A DNA stretch of 64,000 bases. It comes from Aquisphaera insulae. GTDB lineage: Bacteria; Planctomycetota; Planctomycetia; Isosphaerales; Isosphaeraceae. Position numbers and translations under genes: made by a program. Of the stretch, positions 9,542 through 17,890 are shown piece after piece (position 1 is the first letter of the stretch; each line of letters starts with the position of its first letter). The notes below the pieces were generated by a model that worked only from the letters and a program-made list of their open reading frames with translations, ran no database searches and had not been told where the DNA came from. The stretch lies in contig NZ_JAALJH010000011.1 in the NCBI RefSeq assembly GCF_011064615.1, positions 62,001 through 126,000 on the forward strand. Reading direction: 5' to 3'.

Positions 9542-9790
9542 GAACCCCGGCCTCCGCCTGGACTTTCCCCAGAACCCCTACATCACCGGAATGATGGGGA
9601 TGCTGCGGGCGCAGCACCGCGCGTCATGCGCGGCGTGCCACTACCATCGGTCATGCGGGATGCAAGTCTTGAATCGGAGCGATGGATTGTCGGAGGATTG
9701 TCGTTGCAGTGCGATGACGCCCTGTCCAGATGGCTCAAGGACAAAGCGCCAAGAACCGAGCGATGAGGCCTTTCGGTCGGAGGTGGGGAA

Positions 9791-10372
9791 TTGTTGTCCG
9801 CCCAGGACGTCGAATCAGAATTGAGCTATGCATATCTGCACATGGTCGCAAGCCGTGCGGGGTTCGGATGCGAAGTCTCCAACCGTCATCTGGATAATGC
9901 GGCCGCGGATGCCGTGGTTCGCGAAGATGGGCGGCGCCTCGATCCGGGCTCGTTACTCACCTCGTTCGATCTACATGTGCAGCTCAAGGCCACCGCAAGG
10001 CCGCCCATCTTCCAAGCAGGCTATTTTCCTCACAGGCTACCGCTCAAACAGTACAATAGGTTGAGGAGCATAAGAGTCTATTCGCCTCGCCTGCTCGTTG
10101 TCCTCCATCTGCACCCGGATCCGGCCCGATGGCTGGAGCACGGGGAGGAATCCGTCTCGCTGTGGGGAGTCGCGTACTGGATGAGCTTGAAGGGGGCGTC
10201 TGCGAGTGCGAATCGATCGTCGCAGACCGTCTATCTGCCCAGCCATCAGGTCCTTTCCGTCGATAGCCTCACGCGGCTGATGACGCGAGTGTCCCGGAGA
10301 GAGGAGATTGTCCATGAATCCCGCACCACTGGCGTCCGGCCGGGCGAGTCACGTCAGAGCGGACGCGATTGA
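9791..10372 (+). CDS. DUF4365 domain-containing, nuclease-like protein
   Basis: 193 residues, start TTG at 9791 preceded by GGAGG (9780-9784). The N-terminal two thirds match DUF4365, a PD-(D/E)xK nuclease-like family: a region with D35/D40 in NRHLDNAAADAVV, then FDLHVQLKAT with the Q64-L65-K66 catalytic-type motif after a beta strand, as expected for this fold. DUF4365 proteins are frequent in defence islands and next to restriction genes, but their targets are unknown. The C-terminus is basic and overlaps the next gene, which probably encodes a dedicated partner. Assignment by motif pattern only. Confidence 0.72.
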   Translation: MLSAQDVESELSYAYLHMVASRAGFGCEVSNRHLDNAAADAVVREDGRRLDPGSLLTSFDLHVQLKATARPPIFQAGYFPHRLPLKQYNRLRSIRVYSPRLLVVLHLHPDPARWLEHGEESVSLWGVAYWMSLKGASASANRSSQTVYLPSHQVLSVDSLTRLMTRVSRREEIVHESRTTGVRPGESRQSGRD

Positions 10373-10649
10373 GGGTTATGCCGAGAGCCTGGGATGGATC
10401 CGCGTCCTGGATGTGAACGGGCCGATCGCCGTCTATCATCGGCCGGGCTCTCCCCTACATCAGTTGATCATCCCGCTCGACGAGAGCTACGACGACTATG
10501 GTGAGACGGTCGCCGAAGCCGTTCGAAAGCTCGCGGCGTTCGAAGAGAGATCCCCCGCGGAGGTGCTGGAGCTCCTCCTCGATCGCTCGGCGAGTCGACG
10601 GCGGCTCGTGACACCCGGACTTCCATCGGTCCCGAATCGTGGGAGTTGA
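10314..10649 (+). CDS. Small partner protein of the DUF4365 gene, hypothetical
   Basis: 111 residues, ATG at 10314 with GAGGAG upstream, overlapping the 3' end of the DUF4365 gene by 59 bases, so the pair is translationally linked. An in-frame TTG at 10308 is possible but worse placed. Not a family I can name. It shows a compact alpha/beta pattern: GWIRVLDVNGPIAVYHRPG, then HQLIIPLDESYDDYGETVAE followed by a long helix ([21 protein letters not shown]). Small proteins with this PLD-x-DY motif are common in planctomycete genomes near toxin-like or nuclease-like genes. It may be an inhibitor or adaptor of the nuclease; that is inference from position. Confidence 0.7.
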   Translation: MNPAPLASGRASHVRADAIEGYAESLGWIRVLDVNGPIAVYHRPGSPLHQLIIPLDESYDDYGETVAEAVRKLAAFEERSPAEVLELLLDRSASRRRLVTPGLPSVPNRGS

Positions 10650-10809
10650 CGTCCTGGACGCTCGAACAGTCGCCCCCATCGAATCCTCCCTGGCGTGGAG
10701 TTTCACTCGGGAGGCGGATTCATCGTCCGAAACTCGTTTGTCTCGAACCTTTCCGCCCCCGCGGCGTCTTCATGGATAGAGGTAACCGGTCTTGTCTCGC
10801 CAACCTCGG

Positions 10810-10838
10810 TTGTCGGGCGGGCGGGACTGCCTTATGAT
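10810..10838 (+). promoter_or_regulatory. Probable sigma-70-type promoter of RNase P RNA
   Basis: TTGTCG (10810-10815), a 17-base spacer, then TATGAT (10833-10838). This is the only good -35/-10 pair between the preceding gene and the RNase P RNA and points toward it. A start near 10845 would leave a leader of about 48 nt before the P1 helix. Confidence 0.55.
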
Positions 10839-10892
10839 GGTGACTGTGCTCGTGGCGGGCACGATGATCGCCGGGGCGCCGGGGTCCTGTCG

Positions 10893-11431
10893 TGCGAGAG
10901 GGCGAGCGATCGCCCGATCGTGAAGGAGGGCCCGGGGACGTGCCCCGGAGGAAAGTCCGGACTCCACAGGGTGCGGTGGTGGGTAACGCCCACCGTCGGG
11001 GAGGCGTCATCGGCGCCGAGCCGATAGGGAAAGTGCCACAGAGAATAGACCGCCGGGGGCTCGTCGCGGCCGGCTCGTCCGGCCCGTGAGGGGGCCTCGG
11101 TAAGGGTGAAACGGTGAGGTAAGAGCTCACCAGCAGGGTGGGTGACCGCCCTGGCTTGGCAAACCCCACCAGGAGCAAGACCAAATAAGGGGGCAACGCG
11201 AATCGGCGAATTCGATGCGGCAGACCCGGGCGACCGGGCGAGCCAGGGCGGCTTCGCCTCTTGCGTACGGATCGACCCGATCCGTCATCGACTCCCGGGT
11301 AGGTCGCTCGAGGCGTCGGGAGACCGGCGTCCCAGAGAAATGATCATCCCCGGCAGGGCCCGAGCGGCTAGCCCGTGAAAGCCCGGCCGGGACAGAATCC
11401 GGCTTACGAATCCCGCCACGTGCCTCTCGTC
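10893..11431 (+). ncRNA. rnpB: RNase P RNA, bacterial type A
   Basis: Catalytic RNA that removes 5' leaders from tRNA precursors. The conserved blocks are present in order: GGAGGAAAGTCCGGACTCC (P3-P4 5' strand, about 10949-10969), GGTAACGCC, ACAGAGAATAGACCGCC, GGTAAGGGTGAAACGGTG with GGTAAGAGCTCACCAG, CCAGGAGCAAGACCAAATA, GGGTAGG and finally GACAGAATCCGGCTTA (P4 3' strand, about 11391-11406). Outer helix P1 pairs CGAGAGG (10895-10901) with CCTCTCG (11423-11429). About 540 nt is longer than the roughly 377 nt of E. coli. The excess sits in the P15-P17 region (about 11190-11300) and in an added hairpin just before the P4 3' strand (about 11352-11392), besides a long P12-like arm. Ends are inferred from P1. 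Confidence 0.95.
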
Positions 11432-11434
11432 AAA

Positions 11435-11480
11435 CGAAAGAAGGCGGACGTCCTCACCGACGCCCGCCTTCTTTCGTTTC
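11435..11480 (+). terminator. Intrinsic terminator of rnpB
   Basis: Arms CGAAAGAAGGCGG (11435-11447) and CCGCCTTCTTTCG (11464-11476) are perfect complements of 13 nt, with partial pairing inside the loop, followed by a short T run (TTTC). It begins four bases after the RNase P RNA P1 helix. Confidence 0.85.
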
Positions 11481-11506
11481 CACCCACTCGCGGGTACGAT
11501 GCGAGG

Positions 11507-11842
11507 ATGACCTACGATGTCGTCCTCGAATCGGTGGAGCCCGGTTTCCACGGCCCGGTCGTGGCGGCCCTGATGACCGCGAGCGTCCCGAGCCGGACGG
11601 TCTGGCGCGAGTCCGGGGGCTTCCGCAATGCCTCCAACGTCGGCCTCAAGCTGTCCCCCGCGAAGGCCGAGCGGCTGGCCACGTCCTGCCCGTCGGTCGT
11701 GGCCCGGGGCGTCACCGCGGAGGACGCTGAGCACCTCAAGGCCTACCTGGAGGCCGGCCACTATCCCGAGAAGGCCGGCTGGCCGCGCCCGGATCCGGGC
11801 CGGACCTGCTGCCTGGTCGCGATCCGCCCCGGGGAGGGCTAA
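11507..11842 (+). CDS. Small protein resembling ribosomal L7/L12 C-terminal domain
   Basis: 111 residues. The longer upstream frame runs into the RNase P terminator, so the ATG at 11507 is the sensible start; the ribosome site is weak (GCGAGG). The pattern YDVVLESV, then VGLKLSPAKAERLATSCP, then ARGVTAEDAEHLKAYLEAG follows the order of the L7/L12 C-terminal domain (DVVL strand, GLKEAK helix with P-end, GVs-eDAe-LK helix). It lacks the L7/L12 N-terminal dimerisation domain and has an inserted segment (SRTVWRESGGFRNASN) between strand and helix. Not the real ribosomal protein. Stand-alone L7/L12-CTD-like proteins exist in other bacteria with unknown roles. Similarity judged by eye. Confidence 0.6.
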   Translation: MTYDVVLESVEPGFHGPVVAALMTASVPSRTVWRESGGFRNASNVGLKLSPAKAERLATSCPSVVARGVTAEDAEHLKAYLEAGHYPEKAGWPRPDPGRTCCLVAIRPGEG

Positions 11843-11875
11843 CCACAGAGGCACGGAGGCACCGAGAAGAGAAGA
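11842..11875. repeat. CCACAGAGGCACGGAGGCACCGAG-type dispersed repeat fragment
   Basis: Immediately after the stop codon of the preceding gene is a run of GGCAC(G/C)GAG units following CCACAGAG. Intergenic repeats with units of CACAGAGG/CACGGAGG type are scattered in many planctomycete and related genomes. Only one copy occurs in this window. Its role is unknown. Confidence 0.4.
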
Positions 11876-11975
11876 CAAAGCAGGCCGACGTACGGACGGA
11901 AGGACGGAAAGTAGGGAAGGCTCGCACGGGGCGTGCTCCACGCATCCGCGATACGCTCGAGACGCCCGACCGCAC

Positions 11976-13502
11976 TCATTTCGAGCGATGCGGCTCGCCG
12001 CGGGCCTCCGCGAGGTCGCGGCGGAGTTGCTCCACGAGGTCGGGATGCTCGGCCGCGACATTCCGGGTCTCGCCCGGATCGGCGTCGAGGTCGTAGAGCT
12101 GCGGCGCGGGGGCGTTCCCCGTCTCGGTCGCCGTGTTGGCGAGGATCCGGGCCCCGGAGGAAGCCGGGATGAACTTCCACCGGCCCCGCCGGACGGCCAG
12201 GCCGCCGGCCTGCTCGATCAGGGTCTCGCGGCCCTTCGCGTCCTCGCCGAGCAGGGCCCGGAGATGGTCGCGGGAATCGAGGGCCGTCGCGATCGTCCCC
12301 GCCCGGCCCACCAGCGCCGCGAAGCTGGCGACGAAGTCCACCTGGCAGACCAGCGCCGGCGACGTCCCGGGCTGGACGCGGCCCGGCCAGCGGACGATGA
12401 ACGGCATCCGCGTCCCCCCCTCGAACTTGCTGTACTTGCCGCCGCGGAACGGGCCGGCCGGGCGATGGCCGCCCAGTTTTTCGACCGCCTGATCGCGATA
12501 GCCGTCGTCCACCACCGGGCCGTTGTCGCTGGTGAGGACCACCATCGTGGACGCCGCCAGGCCCGTGTCGTCGAGGGCCCGCAGCACCTCGCCCACGGTC
12601 CAGTCGAACTCGGCGATGGCGTCCCCCCGCGGGCCCATCCCGGACTTGCCCAGGAACCGGGCGGCCGGAAGTCTCGGGACGTGGACGTCGTGGGTGGCCA
12701 GGTAGAGGAAGAACGGCCGGTCCCGGTTGCGGCGGATGAACTCCACGGCCTGGGCGGTGAAGGTGTCCGCCATCGCCTCGTCCGTCCAGCGGGCCTTCTC
12801 GCCCCCCTTCATGAAGCCGATCCGGCTGACGCCGTCGACGATCGCCATGTCGTGCCCGTGGCTGGGGTGGAGGCGGAGCCGCTCCGGGTTCGCCCGGCCG
12901 GTGGGCTCGCCGGGGATGGCCGCGTCGTAGCGGACGACGATCGGGTCGGCCGGGTCGCGGTTCACGACCTCGTGATCCTTCACGTAGACGCATGGGACGC
13001 GGTCGCCGGTCGCGGCCATGACGAAGCACTCGTCGAACCCGATCTCGAGCGGCCCCGGCGCGATCCGGCCGTTCCAGTCGAGGTCCCCCGAGCCGAGCCC
13101 GAGGTGCCACTTGCCGACGGCCATCGTCCGGTAGCCGGCGTCCCGGAAGACGCTCGCCAGGGTCGTCCGGCCGGGCTCGATGATCAGCTTCGCGTCGCCC
13201 GGGAGCACGCCCGTACCTTGCCGCCGCCAGGGATACTCGCCCGTCATCAGCCCGTACCGCGACGGCGTGCACGTGGCCGAGGTCGCGTGCGCATCGGTGA
13301 ACCGCAGCCCCTCGCGCGCCAGCCGATCGACGTGCGGCGTCAGCCCGGCCCGGGCGCCGTTGACGCTCACGTCGCCGTAGCCGAGGTCATCGGCGTAGAT
13401 CAGGACGACGTTCGGCGGCGCGGCCGAGGCGGCCGAGGCGGGGATCCCAAGCGTGACGAACGCTACGATGATCCAGGGTCGCAAGGTCATGATCAGGTCC
13501 AT
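11976..13502 (-). CDS. Secreted type I sulfatase (arylsulfatase family)
   Basis: 508 residues, signal peptide about 1-27 ending ASAASAAPP. The active-site consensus is C78-T-P-S-R (CxPSR), where the cysteine must be turned into formylglycine; LMTGEYPWR follows, as usual. Metal ligands D38/D39 lie in YADDLGYGD, and the C-terminal metal site is TSDNGP. MAVGKWHLG carries the conserved Lys/His pair. The enzyme removes sulfate esters from polysaccharides or aryl sulfates in the periplasm-like space or outside. No formylglycine-generating enzyme gene is in the window, so activation must come from elsewhere. A second ATG four codons downstream is equally possible. It stands alone, convergent with the L7/L12-like gene. 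Confidence 0.93.
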   Translation of the reverse strand: MDLIMTLRPWIIVAFVTLGIPASAASAAPPNVVLIYADDLGYGDVSVNGARAGLTPHVDRLAREGLRFTDAHATSATCTPSRYGLMTGEYPWRRQGTGVLPGDAKLIIEPGRTTLASVFRDAGYRTMAVGKWHLGLGSGDLDWNGRIAPGPLEIGFDECFVMAATGDRVPCVYVKDHEVVNRDPADPIVVRYDAAIPGEPTGRANPERLRLHPSHGHDMAIVDGVSRIGFMKGGEKARWTDEAMADTFTAQAVEFIRRNRDRPFFLYLATHDVHVPRLPAARFLGKSGMGPRGDAIAEFDWTVGEVLRALDDTGLAASTMVVLTSDNGPVVDDGYRDQAVEKLGGHRPAGPFRGGKYSKFEGGTRMPFIVRWPGRVQPGTSPALVCQVDFVASFAALVGRAGTIATALDSRDHLRALLGEDAKGRETLIEQAGGLAVRRGRWKFIPASSGARILANTATETGNAPAPQLYDLDADPGETRNVAAEHPDLVEQLRRDLAEARGEPHRSK

Positions 13503-13687
13503 ACATCAAGAAGTTGGGGTCGTTCCGAGCCCCGTCCAGTATCGAGGATCCGGGACGGAGGAGGTAGCGTTCGCTTGCGAATGGTGACCGACTGCTCTAG
13601 GTTCGAATGGGAATACCCGGGGAGGCAGCGGATGCGATCACGGGCCGTTGGACCCAGCTTCGGGCCAGCCCGGCACAGGAGAATGCC

Positions 13688-13918
13688 ATGAGATACGCAC
13701 GCATCACCATCGACCCGGCCCAGATGGGCGGCGTCCCGTGCATCCGGCGGCTACGGATCCCCGTCGCCACACTCGTGAGCATGACCGCTGAGGGCATGAA
13801 CCGGGACGAGATTCTTCGCTCTTATCCCGACCTCGAGCCCGACGACCTCCGCGAGGCGCTCCTGTTCGCGGCCGAGACGGTCAGGGAGCGTGAGCTCCCG
13901 CTGGTGACCGCGCCATGA
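13688..13918 (+). CDS. DUF433 antitoxin-like protein
   Basis: 76 residues. Typical DUF433: [20 protein letters not shown] followed by [20 protein letters not shown] and [17 protein letters not shown]. These proteins carry a winged or helix-turn-helix-like fold and are the antitoxin of DUF5615/PIN-like toxins. The start at 13688 follows CAGGAGA; an earlier ATG at 13607 would add 27 residues without similarity. Its stop overlaps the start of the toxin gene (ATGA). Confidence 0.88.
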   Translation: MRYARITIDPAQMGGVPCIRRLRIPVATLVSMTAEGMNRDEILRSYPDLEPDDLREALLFAAETVRERELPLVTAP

Positions 13919-14292
13919 GGTTCCTGGTGGACAATGCCCTCTCGCCGACGATCGCGGAGGCCCTCCGGGAGGCGGGGCACGACGCGATCCATGTCCGGGA
14001 GATCGGGCTTGCCGCGGCCGAGGATTCCGTCATCTTCGATCGCGCGGCGGATGAAAATCGGGTCGTGATCTCGGCCGATACGGATTGCGGGACGCTTCTG
14101 GCCCTTCGCGCCGAGAGCAAGCCATCGGTGATCCTCTTCCGCGGGGCCACGCCGCGACGTCCCGCCGACCAGGTCGCCCTGTTGCTCGCGAACCTTCCGG
14201 CGATCACGGCGGATCTCGACGGCGGAGCCGTCGCGATCATCGAACCCTCGCGGATCCGCCTCCGTCCCCTACCCTTCCAGCGAGGTGGTTAG
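13915..14292 (+). CDS. DUF5615 PIN-like toxin
   Basis: 125 residues, overlapping the DUF433 gene by four bases. DUF5615 is a Mut7-C/PIN-like nuclease family. [20 protein letters not shown] contains the first acidic residue (D6), and [16 protein letters not shown] carries the central acidic pair. Full length. Together with the DUF433 gene it forms a type II toxin-antitoxin module that presumably cleaves RNA when unneutralised. No sign of damage, unlike the PIN gene at 5.3 kb. Confidence 0.88.
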   Translation: MRFLVDNALSPTIAEALREAGHDAIHVREIGLAAAEDSVIFDRAADENRVVISADTDCGTLLALRAESKPSVILFRGATPRRPADQVALLLANLPAITADLDGGAVAIIEPSRIRLRPLPFQRGG

Positions 14293-14436
14293 ACGAGGCG
14301 GCGGCAGACCAGCGAAGAGGCCGCCCCTCGACCGACCTCAGTTCGCCGCCGGCTATCGGAAAAACCATGTGGCGTCGGCTCCTCGCGGCAATGAAGGATG
14401 GAGGAAGTGGGATTCGAGCGCGGAGGGGGGACGGCG

Positions 14437-17400
14437 ATGGGTTCGATGATGGCGGATGTCGGCGTGAGGAGCCTGGCCCGGGACGTGGAGCAGGTCTTCC
14501 GCGCCGGCACGGCCGCGGGGCTCTCGGAGCCGGAGCTGATCCGCCGATTCGCGGAGGACGGGAACGATGCGGCCTTCGCCGCGATCGTGGAGCGGCACGG
14601 GCCGATGGTCCTGGGCGTCTGCCGGCGGATCCTCGGATCCGTGGATGCGGACGACGCCTTTCAGGCCACCTTCCTGGTCCTCGTCCGCCGCCGTCGATCG
14701 CTCCGGGCCGCCGGTTCGCTCGGCCCCTGGCTGCACGGCGTGGCCTGGAAGGTGGCGACGCGACTGCGTGCGGACGCCGCCCGCCGGCGATTGCGGGATC
14801 CGCTCGCGGCGCGGACGGAAGCGGTCGACTTCCATCATTCGGAACGATCGGCCGAGCGTCTCGAGCTTCGGTCGATCCTCGACGAGGAGATCGGCCGGCT
14901 GCCCGAGAAATATCGCCGGCCGGTCATCCTCTGCGACCTGGAAGGACTGCCCCAGGACGCGGCGGCCCGCCGCCTTTGCTGGCCGGCCGGTGTGCTTCGC
15001 GGCCGGCTCGACCGGGCCCGGTTGAAGCTCCGCGGCCGGCTTGCTCGCCGCGGGGTTGCCCCGGTCGGAGCAGCCGTCGCGGGCTGGCTCGGTGCGACGG
15101 AAACGGCCGAAGCCGCGATCTCTCCCTCGCTTCGGGCCGCGACCGCGACGGCCGTGGCCCGGGACCTTGCCGTGGAGAGCGTGGCCCGGACCGTGGCGCC
15201 TTCGGCCGCGGCGCGGCTCGCCGGCGCGTTCGTGCGGCGGCAACGGCAGATGCGGATGATCGGGGCGGCAGGCGTCCTGGCCATCGCGGCGGTCGTCGGC
15301 TCCGCCGTCACCATCGCGGCCGGCGGGCACCCCCATCCGTCGGCACCGACCCCGCTCGCCGCAGAACCTGACAACGAGGAGACCCGGGACGTCGAGATCT
15401 CGGTCGTCGGCCCGGACGGCCGGTCGATCCCGGGTGCTCCCGTCAGCCTGCGGACCTATCCCGTGCTCACGTCCGAGGCCGTCCGCCGGGGCACGTTCGC
15501 GAGGCGGGAAGACGACGCGGCGATCGTGGATGCAGACCGCGAGGGCCGGCTGGCCGTCCGGATCCCGGCGCACGGCAACGCCCTGGACGTGACCGTCTCG
15601 ATCCCCGGATACGGGCTCTACACCGCCGACTGGCTGACCCGGATCGTCGGCCAGGAGATGCCCAATCCGCTGAAGATCGAGCTGGAGAAGGCATGGACCG
15701 TCGGTGGTGTCGTTCTCGATCCGGAGGGCAAGCCGATCGAGGGGGCCCGGGTCGTCGTGGGCATCGCGGCGAGGCTCCAGCCGGGGGAGCGGATCACCCG
15801 CTACTCCAGGCCCGCCACGACGACCGATCGTGAAGGGCGCTGGCGGTATGACCGCGTCCCGGAGTCCGTAGCGGAGGTCACGGCGAGCATCGTGCTTCCG
15901 GGGCTCGCAGGTTCCATGGTGAAGCTCACCCGCGCGGCCGCCGCGGTCGAGGGAGATTCGCGGTCGGCGAACAGTGTGACGCTCCGCCGCGGCCAGGGTT
16001 TCGAGGGAAAGATCCGGGACGAGCGGGGCAGGCCGATCGTCGGTGCCCGGCTCCACGTGCGCCTCATGCCTGCAGCGAGGTTCCACGAGATCTCGACCGG
16101 GCCGGACGGGACGTTCCGGGTGGAAGGCTGCCTTCCGGGCACGACCGATCTCCTCGCCACGGCGCCGGGGCGAGCCATGGCTTCCCGGTCCGTGGCGGTG
16201 GGATCGCGGCCCGTCGCGCCGATCGAGCTGACCCTGATGCCGGCCCGACCGCTCCGGATCCGGATCCTCGATCACACCGGCAAGCCGGTTTCGAATGCCC
16301 TCATCGACCTGATCCGGATGGATGGCCGAATCCTGCCCCGAGACCTCGGCGGCGTGACCCTGCACACCGACGCGGACGGCGGCTGGGAATGGGCCGAGGC
16401 GCCCCGGGAGGAGATCTCGTTTTACCTCGCCCCGCCCGGGGAGGTGCAGCGGACAGTGCTCAAGGTCATGGCCCGCGACGAACGGCAGGAACTCCGGCTC
16501 CCGCCCCCGCTGGTGATCGCCGGGCGGGTGATTGACGCCGAGACGCGCCAGCCCGTGGAGCGATTCCGGTCCGTCCCGGGTCTCGCCTTCGACCGCAATC
16601 CGAAGGTGATCTGGGTCGACTGGCAGTCCACGCCGGGAGTTGGCGGCACCCTCGAATCTCGGCCGAGCCAGCGGGGCGACAACATCCGCCATCTCGTCCG
16701 GATCGAGGCCGACGGCTATGCGAGCCTGGAGTCGCGTGAGATCCGCAGCGACGAGGGACGCGTCTCGCTCGACCTCGCGCTGACGAAGGCCCGCGGCCTC
16801 ATCGGCCGGGTTATCGCGCCGGACAACCGGCCGGCGGCGGGCGCCCGCATCGCGATCCTGAAGGGGACGACGGGGGTCGTGATCACGAATGGCGACTTCG
16901 AGGCGCAGCCGATGGCCTATCGGGTGGTGAACGCCGACTCGGAAGGCACGTTCCGCCTATCCCAGCCGAAGGAGGACTTCCGGCTGGCGATCGTCCACCC
17001 CTCGGGCCATGCCTGGATCGATTCGAAGAAGGACCACGACTGGGATCGCGTCCGACTGGTCCGCCTCGAGCCCTGGTCGCGGGTGGAAGGGACGTTCCGG
17101 GTGGGGGCGAAACCCGCCGCGCACGTCAAGCTGTCAATTGACATCGAAGAGGTCACGGACGGCAACCAGCTTCTGGCATTCCGACAGTCGGAGGCCACCA
17201 CGGGCCCCGACGGCCGGTTCGTCTTCGAGCGCGTCTTCCCCGGGCGCTGGGCGATCGGCCGATGGCTCGAGCCACCGTCGGTCCGCGGAGCCCCGGGGGC
17301 TGCCTCGGCGGTTCAGGTCCCGGCGGACTTCCCGGCGGGCCAAACGGTGCACCTGGATCTGGGAGGCACCGGTCGGGCCGTCGTGGGCCGGCTCCGCATG

Positions 17401-17709
17401 GCCGATGGGCTGAACCAGAAGCACCCCTGGGAACACGCCTGGATCTCAGGAGGGACGCTGACCGAGGGGAAGGATTACGCCCCACCCAACTTCCGGGTTA
17501 CGAGCGGCCCCGACGGGAGTTTCCGCATCGACGACCTGCCCCCGGGCAAGTATCGCCTCTTCGGGGGCTTTCATGGGATCGTCCCGGAGGCCGCTGGCCC
17601 GCAGGGACACGTCGTTTCCTGCCAGCTCGACTTCGAGGTCCCGCCGGACGGCCAGGAGCCGGCGGGGAATGCGGTTGACCTGGGGGTCCTGACGCTTGAT
17701 GAACGATGA
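14437..17709 (+). CDS. ECF sigma factor fused to membrane segment and carboxypeptidase-regulatory-like domains
   Basis: 1090 residues. The N-terminal about 200 residues are a sigma-70 region 2/region 4 protein: DADDAFQATFLVLVRRRRS (region 2) and RLPEKYRRPVILCDLEGLP then RGRLDRARLKLRGRL (region 4, about 154-203). This signature fits the planctomycete ECF01-Gob type. After an Ala-rich linker comes a single membrane segment (about 274-297), and the remaining nearly 800 residues are repeated beta-sandwich units of the carboxypeptidase regulatory type (recurring GxVxDxxGxPIxGARV and T-D-x-x-G-x-F/W patterns, for example at about 440, 520, 810). The start at 14437 has GGAGGGGGG six bases upstream; an ATG at 14398 is an alternative. 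No anti-sigma gene is adjacent, so the extracytoplasmic half may be the built-in sensor. Confidence 0.88.
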   Translation: MGSMMADVGVRSLARDVEQVFRAGTAAGLSEPELIRRFAEDGNDAAFAAIVERHGPMVLGVCRRILGSVDADDAFQATFLVLVRRRRSLRAAGSLGPWLHGVAWKVATRLRADAARRRLRDPLAARTEAVDFHHSERSAERLELRSILDEEIGRLPEKYRRPVILCDLEGLPQDAAARRLCWPAGVLRGRLDRARLKLRGRLARRGVAPVGAAVAGWLGATETAEAAISPSLRAATATAVARDLAVESVARTVAPSAAARLAGAFVRRQRQMRMIGAAGVLAIAAVVGSAVTIAAGGHPHPSAPTPLAAEPDNEETRDVEISVVGPDGRSIPGAPVSLRTYPVLTSEAVRRGTFARREDDAAIVDADREGRLAVRIPAHGNALDVTVSIPGYGLYTADWLTRIVGQEMPNPLKIELEKAWTVGGVVLDPEGKPIEGARVVVGIAARLQPGERITRYSRPATTTDREGRWRYDRVPESVAEVTASIVLPGLAGSMVKLTRAAAAVEGDSRSANSVTLRRGQGFEGKIRDERGRPIVGARLHVRLMPAARFHEISTGPDGTFRVEGCLPGTTDLLATAPGRAMASRSVAVGSRPVAPIELTLMPARPLRIRILDHTGKPVSNALIDLIRMDGRILPRDLGGVTLHTDADGGWEWAEAPREEISFYLAPPGEVQRTVLKVMARDERQELRLPPPLVIAGRVIDAETRQPVERFRSVPGLAFDRNPKVIWVDWQSTPGVGGTLESRPSQRGDNIRHLVRIEADGYASLESREIRSDEGRVSLDLALTKARGLIGRVIAPDNRPAAGARIAILKGTTGVVITNGDFEAQPMAYRVVNADSEGTFRLSQPKEDFRLAIVHPSGHAWIDSKKDHDWDRVRLVRLEPWSRVEGTFRVGAKPAAHVKLSIDIEEVTDGNQLLAFRQSEATTGPDGRFVFERVFPGRWAIGRWLEPPSVRGAPGAASAVQVPADFPAGQTVHLDLGGTGRAVVGRLRMADGLNQKHPWEHAWISGGTLTEGKDYAPPNFRVTSGPDGSFRIDDLPPGKYRLFGGFHGIVPEAAGPQGHVVSCQLDFEVPPDGQEPAGNAVDLGVLTLDER

Positions 17710-17762
17710 CCGGCAACCGGAGGCGAGTGCGTTGTCGACGCTCCATTGTCGGGTTGGCCAGG

Positions 17763-17860
17763 GGACAGGCAGGGATGCCTGTCCTCCGAAATCTCCCCTG
17801 TCCTCCGAAATCTCCGACTCGCTGTGCTGCATACCCCGGGGGACAGACATTCCTGTCTAT
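17763..17860. repeat. Hairpin and 19-bp tandem duplication after the sigma gene
   Basis: A 9-bp stem hairpin (17763-17771 with 17776-17784, GGACAGGCA arms) is followed by two perfect 19-base copies (17778-17796 and 17797-17815) of CCTGTCCTCCGAAATCTCC. A second GACAG/CTGTC hairpin follows near 17842. GGACAGGC/GCCTGTCC palindromes are frequent intergenic repeats in planctomycetes. The first hairpin, 53 bp past the sigma gene stop, may also serve as its transcription end. Confidence 0.6.
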
Positions 17861-17890
17861 CCCGCAACCCGAGTTCTGAACGATGAGGAG

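Noticed and set aside
14353..16692. 779-residue antisense frame under the sigma fusion gene
   Set aside because: The plus-strand product has clear sigma and beta-sandwich motifs; the antisense one has none.
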